Assembly: GCA_033032175.1 (NCBI GenBank)
Contig: CM065304.1
Location: forward strand, 16,306,001 to 16,370,000
Reading direction: 5' to 3'
From: Saturnia japonica
Taxonomy: Eukaryota > Arthropoda > Insecta > Lepidoptera > Saturniidae
DNA length: 64,000 nt
The position numbers were made by a program, and so were the translations under genes. Below the pieces are notes generated by a model that saw only the letters and a list, made by a program, of their open reading frames with translations, made no database searches and was not told the origin of the DNA. Position 1 is the stretch's first letter; every line of letters begins with the position of its first letter. Shown here piece by piece: positions 41,998-54,913 of this stretch.

Positions 41998-44440
41998 GTT
42001 TATTTATTTATTTACATAATTGGATGGCCAGTGGCCAATACACAAAAATAACATTATAATTTAAAAAAAAATTCATACATTTATCAGTGTATTATGCCTT
42101 TGAAGGCCACCACCGCATGCTTTAATAATGACCTAAACAAATTAAAAACAAATGATAAACAATAATAATGCATGCTTTACAATCACAATAAAATTAACAA
42201 TCCACAGTACAATAAAATAAAAATAAAACAAACACTATAATAAAATAAAACAAAATAATAAAATAAAATTAAAATTAAAAATTGACAATTAATAATTTCA
42301 TAAATTTAATTTAAACTTGTTTGGCTCTCAAGAACTTCAGAACATTATTATGAAAAACCTGCAATGAGTCTGAAAACAAATCAGCCGAGTTACAGAGGAG
42401 GTTATAAGAGCGTGACAATCTACACACCATGGTGTTAAATCCGAGATTTGTCCTTGCTTGTCGTGTATGGAATATGGGTATCTTATATCTGGGATATCTA
42501 CTGGGTGTCCTAATTTTGAATTTCTGCAGTAATTGTGGACAGTCTATTTTGTTATTAAAAATTTTGTACAAGAACAACATGTCCATAAGCTGTCGACGAA
42601 GTGCTAATGAATTTATTTTAAAATATGTAAGATTGTCCCAATAACTGTATTTATATTTACTACGATGACAAAGAAACGCCAGGTGTCGTACAAACCTCCC
42701 CTGGACCCTTTCGATTCGCAATTGGTGGGACTTATAGGAGGGTGACCAGACCACACTACAATATTCCAAGATACATCTAACGTAAGCGTTATAAACCACG
42801 ATTCTGGTGTTATTGGTTTTGAATAATTTACAAGATCTCATTGTAAATCCTAGCATTCCTAGCCTTAGCAACCATGCTTTCAAACTGATGCTGGAAAGTT
42901 AGTTTAGAATCAAAGATGACACCGAGATCTCTAATATAACTAACCTCCAGCAGAGAAACATCACATATCTTGTAATGAGACTGTATAGGCTGCAAGTTCT
43001 TGGTGAACTTAATGTGAAAGCATTTAGTGCCATTCAACAGCATACCGTTTGTGGAACACCAATTTCATAGATTATTTATATCCTCCTGTAAGCATTCGCA
43101 ATCCGTCGCCTGAGTAACCACTCTAGCTAGCTTCAGGTCGTCTGCGAATAGAAATACTTGGGCATGTTTAATGTACTGTGTTAAATCATTTATAAATATA
43201 TTAAATAACCAAGGACCTAGATGTGAACCTTGTGGGACGCCGGAAGTAACACCATAATTTTTTGAAATAAAGCCCTTAACAGCCACAAACTGTTGTCGCC
43301 CATATAGGTATGATTCGAACCAACTAAACAGTGATCCTCCAAAACCGCAGCGGTGTAATTTATTCAGAAGCTTACTGTGGGAAACTTTATCGAAGGCTTT
43401 CGAAAAATCTGTATAAATGACGTCTACTTGGCAACGTCTATCAACAGCCTCCACAAGATAGTCTAAATAGGTTACTAAGTTAGTATTAGTTGACCTTGCC
43501 ATCACAAACCCATGCTGTTGGTTAATTATTTGCTGTTTGGTATGATTGCAAGGCTGGAATTAGTAGAACTTCGAATACCTTAGCAAATACCAATAGAATC
43601 GATATTGGCCGGTAATTATCGACTGTCTCTGGGCAACCGGCTTTAAATATTGGGACCACCTTAGCTATTTTCCATGGTTTAGGAAATATACCTGCTTTTA
43701 AAGACGCATTGTAAATAATGTATAGCGGTAAACTGAGTGAGAGGGTACATTTAGTTATAAAAATTGGAGGTATGTTATCAGGTCCCGCACCCTTGTTGAC
43801 GTCTAGTTTTTTTAAACAATTTTCAATATTTTCTACTGTTATCCCAAAATAATTAAATAAATTAAAGTTTACTCGCTTGGCATTCTGTAGAGGGTTATCA
43901 GGATTATCAGGATTACAGTGACTAGAGTATACCGATGCAAAGTACGTGGCGAATAGGTTGCAAATATCACTTCCAGTCGTAGCAACGCTATCGGTGTAGT
44001 GCATGCTTGCTGGATAATGATTATTGCTAGACCCACGTTTATTTTTTAAAAAAGACCAGAACTGTTTGGGGTTTTTTTTAATACTAGTTTCTACGTTAAT
44101 TATATATTTTTTGTAACAATCATTTGCCAAAGCTGAGCAACGTTTGCTAATGAATTGCAGAGAAATTTTGTCCAGTGGGTCGCGGTAAGTTCTATATTTA
44201 TGTAAAAGTTTAATCTTTTGTTTGTTTCTCTTCTTATAATTTTTTTGTTTTTTTTTGAGGAATGTAAGCATTAATAATGCCGTAGAGTATGCTGTAGAAT
44301 GCTTCAACCATATCATCAACATTAGTAAAATACGTAAGCTCCTTTATCCAGTCAATCTCATTAAGCGCAGATATGACAAGTTCATAATTAACCTTGAAAA
44401 AATTTTGTTTTACACAAAATTAAATTAAATTAAATTAAAT
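41998..44440 (-). mobile_element. Jockey-like LINE, 5'-truncated, about 2.4 kb
   Basis: On the minus strand the element runs from a cut within the endonuclease-RT linker (44440) through RT to a 3' UTR and a (TAAA)n tail at 41998-42020. Loss of the 5' part with retention of the 3' tail is typical of target-primed reverse transcription. No clear target duplication could be read. Confidence 0.85.
42311..44430 (-). pseudogene. Jockey-like LINE ORF2, linker plus reverse transcriptase
   Basis: The linker has NYELVISALNEIDWIKEL, FISKRCSALANDCYKKYI and KKNPKQFWSFLKNKR. The RT follows with GPDNIPPIFI, PWKIAKVVPIFKAG and NYRPISILLVFAKVFE, then after a frameshift near 43515 ARSTNTNLVTYLDYLVEAV, VIYTDFSKAFDKVSH (first Asp), VTSGVPQGSHLGPWLFNIFI and FADDLKL (catalytic Asp pair). 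One in-frame TGA at about 43062 and a shift near 42868 precede a continuous C-terminal part (CILEYCSVVWSPSYKSHQL to LKFLRAKQV). Both catalytic motifs are preserved, making it the most intact RT here, but it cannot give one full protein. The endonuclease is absent. Confidence 0.88.
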
Positions 44441-45149
44441 TTAGGTATATAAAAGAATCAAGAGATAAAGTAACATCCAAAGGTTAGTTTTTTGTCGAAA
44501 CGTGAAACAGGCAGTACAGTCTCTAAAAACAAAGGAGACTGTCGGTGACAGCTTCCCTCGAGAATCCTCACTGTCATGTCAGCATGCTAAAATGCCTCGT
44601 TTAAAGGATCTAATATCATTGGAAGGAGCAAAAACGTTGACTAAAAGACCGTTCCACTTTCGCACGTTACCTAATATACACGTGCTTACCAACGACTTGT
44701 TAGGAGGCAGCTACCATCACCCTACCCGTACCTGCCTACGCCCATAGGTGTGGCATACGCCTAGGAGCTACATGGGCTAGAGACGACGCTGACAACATTA
44801 CAGTGAAAGCAAAACTGGAATAAAGGAAGATTAAATAGCTGAAACTGTAACAATCACTTATTGAAAATCTTGAATTTTACTGTTACTTTGATAAGATGAT
44901 TTCTTATGTTTGAGTGTTCAGTCATGATCTTAATTTTAATAGAAGCGAATTCGAAAAAGAAGTATAAATCCCAATAAATATAAAAGTGTTTAAGACGAAC
45001 ACGATGCTAATTCGCAAAAGATTATACCTTACGTACGACCGTAATTTTGAATCAACAAATAAATCCTTGCTTTGACGTAAAAATTATATTTTGTGTTTTA
45101 TACGTACTAAAATATAATGGCTGACTCTGTTGAAGCTTGCCATGTGGCT
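44441..45149. other. No gene recognised
   Basis: It begins beside an AAATT pentamer run (44418-44442). The open frame at 44502-44747 resembles no family and the interval may be old repeat. Confidence 0.35.
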
Positions 45150-45777
45150 TATTATAAAATATATCATAGTGTTTGTTTGTTTAAAAACGCTAATCTCTAG
45201 AGTTCCCTGTCAGATTCGAAAAAATATTTTTGTGTGAGTGCCAGACTCACGAGAAATAGTATAAGCTATCTGACATTAGGCTACGACTCTCAGCTAGCCT
45301 TATATATTTATTTTTGTTGAGTAAATCGGAAGTGGAAGCCCTCTCGAACTGCTTTTTCGGCGTCCGCTGGCATAATGGTTAATGACACGTAAACACAATG
45401 TTTTATAAAAATATTTGGTCCTTAGTTTATCTAAAAAAAATTAGCAATAGTATATGCATATCTCTTATACAAAAGCCACAGTAAGATATTTAGTGACAAC
45501 TATTTGTTGAAAATTAAAAAGTGATTTATGAGCATTATTTTTAGTCATCGTATATTAATCCTTATCAACAAGAATAACTTCATCATAAAGACAGTTTTTT
45601 GAAGTTAAACTTAGCCCTTTAATGCATGTTATTTGGACACATAGTATAGGAGATAATGAAAAATTAAAATAATTTTTACTTGTGGGACGAACAACTATGA
45701 TAGGCTACACAGGTGCGTTTGCGGCGTGGTCTTTGTCGGATAAAATTGACACGGGTGAAACCGAGGGGCACAGCTAG
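45150..45777 (+). mobile_element. H2 Helitron-like element, copy B
   Basis: From 'ttgttgagtaaatcggaagtggaagccct' (45313) to GGGCACAGCTAG (45777, followed by T) it parallels 1922-2829, including 'tttatgagcattatttttagtcat', 'acacatagtataggagataatg' and 'taggctacacaggtgcg'. It lacks the 447-bp MITE and the 107-bp minisatellite of copy A. The left end has 'tgtttgtttgtttaaaaacgctaatct'. Confidence 0.7.
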
Positions 45778-47204
45778 TGTGAAATAACATGGAAAGCTTA
45801 ATAACAGGGTATTTTCATTGTTATTATTTCTTTAGACAGATCACTGAATTTCTTGCTCATTCTGCAAGATCTTTCCAGTTGCTAGTAGAATTTGACGTGT
45901 GTGAATGGATATATCGCAAGCAAATTTAATGAAAAATATTTGATATTATTATCTATTATTTTTTGAAAAAAATTAACTGTATCTTTTATTTATGTAATTT
46001 ATAACCCTGTTTCTATCTTGTCGATATCAGTGGCGGCCCTATTAAGGGTTTGTTCCACAATAGTCAAATAAAGTTTAGATAGGCTATTTTGAAGTTATCC
46101 CTCAAAAATTCGCAATTTTGTTTTACAATAGTGTAATAAGGCTTTCCAACAAGTTAAAACAAGTAAAATATATCCCACTTATAGCGAGCGATTACAAGGA
46201 AATCTGGAATCAAGCAGTTGTTCTCTTTATTGTGTAGTAACTTTAAGGATTAATAAAATTTATTGTAAAAGAAAATGTCGAAGTAATTGATAATAAATTT
46301 GACGATTTTTTTTTATCAAATGAAGAGCCCACGCAAGCTACCTGAATTTCCTGATAGAAAAGTTATACATTGTAACAATATACGATATTAATTTTAGGAT
46401 ACTCTAAAGAAGCCTTGAAAATAGAGAATGATATTTGTATTAAAACAGAAAGATAATATATAAGATTAGATATATATAAAAATATTTAACTATGAAAACA
46501 ATAGGTATCAAAGTTAAAGACGAGTACGATTAAATAATAGTAAAATAAAAATAGTTCACATTATTTTGCATTCAATTAGTTATACGAGCCAATCTATTAG
46601 TGACACACGAGATAACCATATTATTAACGATATTTTTGTATGGGATTACCTCTGATTTTATCTGTTTTAAAATGTTTTGAAATAATATGGATTCATTAGA
46701 CACAAAATGTAAAGTGTTATTACCAAAAATTAAAAAAAATCTAAATACAAACAAAAATTAAAATATATATAATATGACTGATTCTATAATAAAATATTAT
46801 ATAATAAATGTTTTTAAGGTGTATTTTTATCTATACAATATGTATTAAAAACTCCATCGGATCCGTGTAAATGTTATTAGGTATCGAGATTATATTCGGT
46901 TTATGTTATCTATCTCAGATTATAAGTGAAAAAATGACCCCTAATAAAATGTAAAAAAATTAGTTAAATGAGGAAACTTACATGGCAATACAGGCGGGGC
47001 GTGGCGCAGGGTACCGCCATACGATTAAACGTACCGCTGCGCCGCGCCGCGCCGGGTTTGGCGACGGTGTTATCACGTTTTAAAAATTTGCTAAATTTTA
47101 GAAAAACTAATACTAACTATGTTAATTTTAAATCGCAATAACCTATTTATTTTCATAATAAATAAAATTTCGATATTTTTTTGATAATGTCGTTGGGGTA
47201 CCTA
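45778..47204. other. AT-rich, no gene
   Basis: Nothing coding is seen except a GC-rich hairpin block at 46991-47060. Confidence 0.4.
47003..47043. repeat. GC-rich inverted repeat
   Basis: GGCGCAGGGTAC and the complement of GTACCGCTGCGCC form a hairpin with one bulge around a 16-base loop, followed by a GCCGCGCCGCGCC run in an otherwise AT-rich region. Confidence 0.75.
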
Positions 47205-48938
47205 CAGTGGTGGTCGTATAATTAGAAACGCTACCAACGGCCCTTGACATTGTGTAAACTACTTCACCGCAATAGTTTTTATTTTGAAATTAAACAATAA
47301 ATAGGACAAAAATAAGTTCAACGATTTATCATTTATTAGAAAAACAATATAAATCCCATTACACAAATGCAGTTTCAATATTACATTACGGAGAAACATT
47401 TAAATCAGTTTTAAGGTATGAACAATAATGGTCAACACAACAACAAAAAAGTATAAAAAACAATATTTTTTTAAGTATTAGCAATTAGTATTGTTATTTA
47501 CGAAATAGATACTATCCGCAGCCTACCAATAGTTTTAATTAATATTTAGTGACGTATCCCATATTTTCAATAACAGCACTGCAACGACGTGCAATTGATT
47601 CAATCAATTTCATACATTTTTCTAGGGGGATTGAATTCCATGCTTCAACAAATGCTTCATATAGTTCGTTTTGACTGGTGTAACGTTTGTTTGAGACTTT
47701 CCTTTTAACAATATACCAGAGATTTTCTATCGGGTTTAAAACCGGACTATTTGCTGGCCAGTCTAAAACGGATATACGCTGTTCGCTAAGGAAACATTTG
47801 ACGCTATTGGCCGCGTGTTTAGGGTCATTGTCATGCTGAAAGATCCAGGTTACATGCAAATGATCGTCCGAGTAGGGAATCCTTGTGTGCTCTAAGATAT
47901 TTTTGTATTGCCATTGTTCCATTGTACCATCAATCTTCCGAACGGGTCCAACTCTACATCCGGAAAAACACCCCCAAACTTTAATGGTACCCGCCACCGT
48001 GTATGACTATACTCCTTGTGTATTTATAATTAAAAGCATTGTTTACAGGACGTCTAATATAGCGCTTTCCATCGGAGTTTACTATATTTATTTCATCTGA
48101 AAATAACACCTTTTTCCATTCTCGTACTGTCCAATGAACATATTTTTTAGCGAATAATAATCGCTTCTCTCAGTGTAGCTTGGTAAGAAGCGGTACCTTT
48201 CGAGAGATTCTTCCAAACAATTTAGCTTCCACTAATCTTCGGCGTATCAGTCTTGACGAGATGTTTCTCGGGTCATCAGGCGAAAATGCTTCATTTTTAA
48301 TCTGGCTGGAGCCTTTACTTGGGTCTTGTTTAGCAACACGAACGATTAGCGTATCTTCTCTGGGAGAGGTTTTTCTTGGCCGAGCCTTTCCAAGAATATT
48401 TTCAACAGTTCCATGTGTGTTATAATGATCAATTGCATTAAAAACTTTCTTAATAGAACAACTTAAATGCTCAGCTATTCTTCTGTACGCCCACTTATGA
48501 TCTATATGTAAGTTAACAATTATTTGCCTAGTTGACGCGTCACAACCTTTATTTTTGCCCATTTTGAACAAAATAAAATTCAGATTAAATATTGAATTGC
48601 CGCCAAAATAAGAGAAAAAGCCAAGAAAGAAATTCTATTCTCCAATTTCAAGAAAAGAACGAGCTATGGATGCTTTTTTAAAATGTTTCTAATTAGGCGT
48701 CCAAGCGGCCAGTAACAGAAAATAAACTACTCCTACATGTGTAAGCCTCATTGTGTAATTAAAAGTAATGTATATGTTTTATATTTTATGCATTTAATGA
48801 GTTTTTTATTTGAGTGGCTATATTATTGCATGATTATTAATTATTGAATGTGTATATTTTTTATGAACATTTGTACGTTGAAGTTATTTACACTTTCTTT
48901 ATTCATATGAAGTGTTTCTAATTATATGACCACCACTA
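47205..48938 (-). mobile_element. Tc1-like DNA transposon, near full length (1.73 kb)
   Basis: The left end CAGTGGTGGTCGTATAATTA pairs with the right end (complement starts TAGTGGTGGTCATATAATTA). Both continue GAAAC.CT, and TA lies outside each (47203-47204 and 48939-48940). The length is typical of a complete Tc1-type element. Confidence 0.9.
47539..48571 (-). pseudogene. Tc1-like DD34E transposase with two lesions
   Basis: The N-terminal bipartite HTH (STRQIIVNLHIDHKWAYRRI, SIKKVFNAIDHYNTHGTVEN) is followed by ISSRLIRRRLVEAKLFGRI, then the catalytic domain: VLFSDEINIVNSDG (first Asp), IFQHDNDPKHAA (second Asp) and SPVLNPIENLW (Glu). Second Asp and Glu are 34 residues apart, which fits DD34E. 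Lesions: an in-frame TGA just after KLH (about 48170) and one extra base near 48000 in the GGTGGCGGGTACC stretch. All three catalytic residues are kept. It is the least decayed transposase in the window and probably a relatively young copy. It ends VIENMGYVTKY at 47539. Confidence 0.9.
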
Positions 48939-48959
48939 TATATACCTCTTTCGGATTCG

Positions 48960-49253
48960 ACGGGGTATTTATAAAAAAATGAATAAAAAATAAAATGATT
49001 GAGGTATATAATTTTGCGCGCATTACGCAAAAAATACTGGATAGATTTTCATCAATTTTTTTACTCCTTAGATAATTGGTCCTTATCAATAAATAAAATA
49101 TATCACGATATCTTTATTCAATAAAAGTTATTAATAACTTTGTCCCCGGGTATGACAGAGGTATATGCCAATTTTAAATACATTTTTGTGACGTAAGGGA
49201 GCCGAAGGGTTAAAGTTATAAACACTGCAGACGAAGTCGCGGGTATCAGCTAG
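48960..49253 (+). mobile_element. Helitron-like 3' region, H1-related
   Basis: It ends GCAGACGAAGTCGCGGGT, then ATCAGCTAG followed by T. The GAC-GAA-GTC stem is the equivalent of the H1 hairpin. Inside, 'gtatatgccaatttt' also occurs at 17.13 kb. Confidence 0.6.
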
Positions 49254-50512
49254 TCATAAATAAAATTAATTTCGTAAAGTTTCGAAAAGGGAACGTGAAG
49301 ATGCGACAATGCCAGTTTTCTGTAATAACAGCTTTCGTATAAAAATCTGACAGAAATAATTAAATCATAAGTTATTGTGAAACACAAGGTTAGTATATTA
49401 AACACAGGATTTGTGTGTCAGATAATTTGTGTATCGGTTATCGGTGTATCAGTCTCCCATATTGCTTTTTCTCTTGAAAATATTTCCCCCTCTAAATATT
49501 TTAGACGCGCATTTAAGACCCTAAAACAAAGTTTCTGAGAAAGCTTCAGAGAGAGCGATGTATAAGTACTAGTAAAAATAATGCTTTCGTTTTCTTTACA
49601 TAACACACATGAACTATAAACATATAGATTAACATTCGCATTTCATATAAGTATAATAAAGTAACAAACGATCGCCGGGCGTGTGGTTGTAGCGCACCGT
49701 GTAATTCTATGTCATAAATATCGACCGCAAATAATACATATTGAAGGGAGATCGTTTTGATTGATGCAAAATACTTATGCGAACCTGGTATCGCCTATTT
49801 GACATAAATTCTGGGCTTGGGAACGGAGCATTACTTTCGGTTACACGTTTACGAATATCTTACCTTTCGTAACACTTTTAAGTCTTTGGTAATTTAGGCT
49901 TTGATTTTTTTGGATTTGGTGTGTGATTTTTTGGTTGAGTGTGAAGTTATTATATAACCTAAAAAATTCTCAATAAACGGGCTATTTAACGCATTATAAT
50001 TTTTCAACTCATCTTTGCGCCCGGCCCTATGTTTTCGTGAGCTAATAAACATGCAGTTTTTTTTGTATGACAGTGACGCGGCAATCGTCTTCCGATCAAC
50101 GCGTGTTCTTATCTCTTTGTTCTACGGGTACAGTCGTCAATAAAAATGTCTGGTTCTTCAAGGAATTTTTTATTTATCTAAACGGTAGATGTGCTTTATT
50201 AAGCGTTATTAATATTAGAACTCTAAATTCTTATTTATAAAATAGAATTAAAAAGTAGATACTCAGGAGTTGGTAACAGATAAAATACACAGCAATATGG
50301 TATAAACATTCTTCGTCTACCATCATATCGTACTAAACCATATAAAAAATATTTGAGAAATTAAAAAATATATATTGCATCACATAACATTACACAGAAC
50401 GCGGCGAAAATAATGGAAAGTTTATCATTTGGTAATTCTAGTGGTAGTGATACGAAATAGTATGTTCAATAAACATGCATTCACCTAATTGAGCTGTTGA
50501 CTTATTTTAATA
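49254..50512. other. No gene recognised
   Basis: AT-rich sequence with slightly GC-richer parts at 49670-49860 and 50020-50130. No family motif. Confidence 0.4.
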
Positions 50513-51713
50513 TTAGGTCCTTACATATGAAATTATACTTTAATCAATCGAAGTATGTATCATTATTATCTATGCACTTTCACCGTTTTATAGGTAGTTC
50601 ATTGATTCCATTACTGAAAAAATTGTTGGAGCGATAAGTAATAAAATCTTTGAATGCGGTTTGGATAGCCTCATCAGAATCGAAGATTTTTCGTTGCAAG
50701 AAATTATCCAAATTCCGAAAAAAACTATTAATCTGTTGGAGAAAGGTTTGAGGGTATGGTGGGCGTCGGAGACATTTCAACTGCAGCTCTTCTAATTTAA
50801 GTATGGGCTAGTATTGATAGGGTATATAGTATTAAGTATCTAAGTATGGGGTTTAGCGTTGTCGTGAAGCATCAATGGGCTAAAGAGATTGACCAGTCTC
50901 GGTTGTTTGATGGCTAGCTTTTCCATCATGGTTTGCAATTGTTGATAATACAGATCTTCCGCTATCTTCTGACCTGATCTTAAGAAGCTGTAGTGTATGA
51001 TACCAGTACTGGTCCACCAAACACTCACCAGTACCTTTTTCTGAGTCAACTTTCGCTTAAGACAGGATTTCGCCGGTTCATCTGGGTTCAACTACTGTGA
51101 TGAGCGTTTCCGATTGTCGTAAAGAATCCATTTTTCGTCATAAATAACAGCATGATTCAAAATTCCCTCGTTATTGTGACGGTTGGTGTATTATTGTTTT
51201 GGTTAATGTAACGCAGCATTCAATGCGTGTTTGTTGGTGTGCTTCAGTCAAATTATGCGGTACCCATTTCTCGAGTTTCATACCGAAGCCTGCCGTTAAC
51301 TCTGACGTGGTTTGCGAGGGATCCGCTTCCAATATCATATTTAATTCTTCATTATCAATTAATACCTCTGGTCGTCCACGGGATTTGTTTCGTAGGTCAA
51401 CATTTTCAGAACTAAAACGGAATATAAAAAATAGCTTCCCGATACACATCATTAATTCTTCGAGCTGTTTCTGTAGCGCTGATGCTTCGGTGGGAGTCAT
51501 ATTCGCAAATAATGCAATATTTTAAGTTTTCTATTTTGTGAAAAGGACGATGTCAACAAAAAATTAAATAGTGCGTAAACAAAATGAATCACTAAAGTCG
51601 AAACGCAAATACACAAGTCTAAATTTGAATTTGGAATTCCTAACCAAACACCAGATATTTGAGGTCAAAGTGGCCAGTTAAACTAAATACCAATTTCATA
51701 TGTAAGGACCTAA
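50513..51713 (-). mobile_element. mariner element, 1.2 kb, TA-flanked
   Basis: Both ends read TTAGGTCCTTACATATGAAA inward (right end on the complement) and TA flanks both (50511-50512 and 51714-51715). A single matching end lies at 16480. The length is slightly below the usual 1.3 kb of mariners. Confidence 0.92.
50580..51500 (-). pseudogene. mariner (DD34D-type) transposase, inactivated
   Basis: From the 51500 side: SRGRPEVLIDNEELNMILEA and SQTTSELTAGFGM (HTH region), KWVPHNLTEAHQQTRIECCV, then VIYDEKWILYDNRKRS (first Asp), PAKSCLKRKLTQKKVLVSVW, MLHDNAKPHT (second Asp), and FFRNLDNFLQRKIFDSDEAI at the end. A TAG replaces the Trp codon after RKRSSQ. Sequence between HDNAKPHT and FFRNLDNF is scrambled, and the third Asp of the family SPDLAPTDYHFF block is not recognisable, where the reading is QTFLQQINSFF. 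Frames change at least twice. Confidence 0.85.
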
Positions 51714-51715
51714 TA

Positions 51716-52616
51716 AGATGCCAGAATTTTCGACATAATATAAGTAAAAATAAAATTCTCTTGTGTACTTGACTGTACCCCTTGACATGCGCACGCTTTA
51801 GGTACAAATAGGGTCGCACGCAAAAATGAATTGAACTGTCTGTAATACCTGAAATCAGTGCGTTGAAACATGAAACATTCTATCAATCATAACTTCAAAA
51901 CACTTTGCCATAAGTATATTTTATGATTAATTCCTTTTGCTGTATTTTTGGAAACCACTTCTAATTTAATATTAGTGGGCTACGTAGACAGTGGTTACTG
52001 GTATTAGCATAAACAAATAATAACTACCTAGTTGCGAAATTTCGCCTAACGGTTAAGGTTAAATCAGCATTTAATCAGCATGGGCTGGCAACGTCGCGGA
52101 TGTCGTGCGAACAGACGGCATGGCAATTGGCATCGCTGATCGCATAGGTTTTGTCTCGTGTTTTAGTTTCTACTGACGTACGGCTAACGGTATAAGAAAA
52201 ATATAAGTACTCTAAACGGGTTTTTAAATTGATTTTCCACGCATATCATTGATGACATCATATGTGACATACTCACACAACTTGTAATTCTATGTTTATT
52301 TCCATATAATTTCATATAATGACAAAAATGGTAGGTACCCCGTGTTAAATTATCAATTAACTGGTATTTTATTACAATAGTTATATTTTTGAGCTGTGAA
52401 AACTTTTTAATGAGGGAACTTGTGGGGTGAGACGCGCTCTAGGTATTTATTTGTCGGCCTTTAAGCAATTTCGAAGGAGTTTCGCGTCTACCCTTGGTTA
52501 TTTACTATTCTTATGCCATTGGTATACGACAAGCGATACTCATGCTTCGACTCGCGACAGTATTATTATACCGAAATTATTAGATATTAGACATTTTGCG
52601 ATATATAGGGTTTTAA
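51716..52616. other. No gene recognised
   Basis: AT-rich; short open frames only. Confidence 0.35.
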
Positions 52617-53340
52617 CCAAAATCTATACCAATATTATAAAGCTCAATAGATAGTTTGTTTGATTGAAAGCGCTAATCTGTAGGACTATCAATTAGATTT
52701 ATTGCCTTCTAGCTGTGCCCGCGGCTCCGCTCGCATGGACTATAGAATGTCAGTATTGTGGTAACCCCGCTTGCACCCACAGATATCGCTCGCCGGTTAT
52801 TTTAAAAATAAAGAACTAAGAACTATTTAACAAACAGATAGACAGGCAGAGAATCATTTTTAAAATTGATTTTGTTATAATAATTACCTATCGTATATGC
52901 CTACTTTCATATAGATTTTTTGAAACTGGTTAGATGGAAGAAAATACTTTATAGCATTAAGCTCGCCAGTGTACAAATGAAAAATGCAATAAAGTATTCA
53001 TTCATTCATTCAAGCTTAGGATATATAAGTTCCCGCAAGTACTAAAAGGAGCGGAGCAGTAACCATGAACTGCAAGCAAAGTAATCTGTAGTCAAGTACG
53101 GGAAGTTAGAACAACGATAGGCTACACGGGAGCGTTTGCGACAGCGTGCGGCAACGCGCGAAGTTGGTCGAATCAATTTAACACGGTCGAAACCATAGAT
53201 CACATACATATCATCACGCCTGTATTCCCCGAAGGGTTAGGCAGAGGTGTTCTAATGTACACTGACAGTTCTCAGAGTATGTTTTTAGGTCCCATGTAAT
53301 AGGGGGCGAGCCTGTTGCGATTATATCATATCACAGCTAG
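52617..53340 (+). mobile_element. Helitron-like copy C with nested SINE
   Basis: The left end ATCTATACCAATATTATAAA is followed by 'gtttgtttgattgaaagcgctaatct'. The right end is 'acacggtcgaaaccatagatcaca', interrupted by a SINE (53199-53325) and resumed as CACAGCTAG (53340) followed by T. A minus-strand H1 end (CTAGCTGTGCCCGCGGCTCC at 52710) sits inside, so at least three elements are nested. Confidence 0.6.
53199..53325. mobile_element. SINE tail copy inserted in a Helitron-like 3' end
   Basis: 'atcatcacgcctgtattccccgaagggttaggcagaggtg', then 'taggtcccatgtaatagggggcgag' as at 29.55-29.66 kb. The tRNA head is missing. Short ATATCA words border it and may be the target duplication. Confidence 0.8.
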
Positions 53341-54599
53341 TATATTATATATAATTATGTGTTAAAGCACTGAAAAATAAAGCGAAAAATTGTAACTAAA
53401 GAATCATTTTAATACGTCACGTTTCAGGAAAAGTAAATATATATCCAACTATCTACTAAGTCTGCTTTCATCGTGGCGTTTGTTAGCCGACATAACAACA
53501 CAGACTAGAGATTTATTTGATTGACGAAGACGTTACTTTGCAGAAATCCATCGTAAATAATTTATCCGAAATTTCTCAGTCTTCCTTGCATTTATTATTA
53601 CTGATATTAATTTTCATTATTATAATTTTTTTACGTATAATTCTTTAATTAACATTTAAAATTTAGGTTTTAAAGTACTATTTTATTACTTTTCTTAATT
53701 ATTATTATCATTATCTTACTAATTTTATTTATGATGTAGGAAGATGAAAACTGCTGTTCATCTGTTGCAGGCGGAAGTAGCTAAGAAATTTCTGGTAAAT
53801 TATTTACAGAATTATTCTTTATATGCGATTCTATAGCTTAATTATTTTAAATGTAAATATAGCGTGAATACCGTATCCAATTCACTGGTTCCTTTTCCAG
53901 CATATCTTGTGCCTCGGGACGTGCCTTTGCTCCAGTAATAACGTGGAAGAGGCAAAGCACACTTTTACATGATTTTTTCAGCAGTTTTTAATGGCCGTTC
54001 AGACTCGCGCGTGTCTTTTAATGTATTAGAAAAATCTTGACCAGAAGCTGCAGCGTCATCTGGAATCTGTAGGATACCTAACTCCTCGCCAACTTACAGC
54101 AGAGGTATAGTGTTTAGGCTCATTGAAATGGCCTCAATTCCTATTCAAAGCCTATTCAGGTTGTGTGTGTAGGGGTAATTATTTTCAATTTATTCACTGA
54201 CAAGTAACGCTTCGAGTGCACAAGCAAGCTTGTGTTAATAATCTCCATAAACGAAATCTAACAGTCAACTTCTTTACTCATCGGTTTTTTAAACTGTGCT
54301 TATAATAAGATGACTGAAAAAGCTAAAGTTACGAAATTATATTGACAGGGATCGTAAGTACATAATTAACTGTAATATATACACTAAATAGATAAAATTA
54401 AATTGATATGGAGTTTCGCTTATATATTACGTTATAAGCAACACCTACTTGGGCGGAGTCGTAAAGAGAAGGTTGAGAGAGTCAAGTGAAATCATAACAC
54501 TGTCATCAAAATCAATTTACAATCCCCCTGTTGAGGGTGTGCATATTCAACCCAACACGCCCGAAAACCGCTGATAATTTTTCGAGTATCGAAGTATCA
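53341..54599. other. No gene recognised
   Basis: A GC-richer part at 53880-54130 has no coherent coding frame. Confidence 0.35.
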
Positions 54600-54913
54600 T
54601 ATGATTCAGGCCAACGTTATTCAAACTTTTGCGTGTAAGCTATCTATCTATATTGAATAAAATTTTAAGTAAATAAAAATATGAAAAGTTTTAAGGAAAA
54701 TTTTAGGAAAACCGAAAATGTTTTTTATTGGATTTTTTATGAACTCGCGATTCCGAAAGATGGATATGCGTAATTCTTATTGTGTTTTGTACGCTATCTT
54801 TTAAAGATCACCTACAATAAGCATATAACCGGGAGCGGAGTAGCAAGATTCGCGTGTGTAACCGATCAACGGCATTCTGTTGTACTCGCTAGCGAAGTCG
54901 CGGGCACAGTTAG
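54600..54913 (+). mobile_element. H1 Helitron-like 3' region
   Basis: 'acctacaataagcatataaccgggagcggagtagcaagattcgcg', 'ggcattctgttgtactcgc' and 'tagcgaagtcgcgggcacagttag' follow copy A's order at 6990-7096. The terminal CTAG has become TTAG. Confidence 0.7.

Noticed and set aside
44502..44747. 81-residue open frame
   Set aside because: No recognisable domain and no homologous copy in the window; not enough to call a gene.
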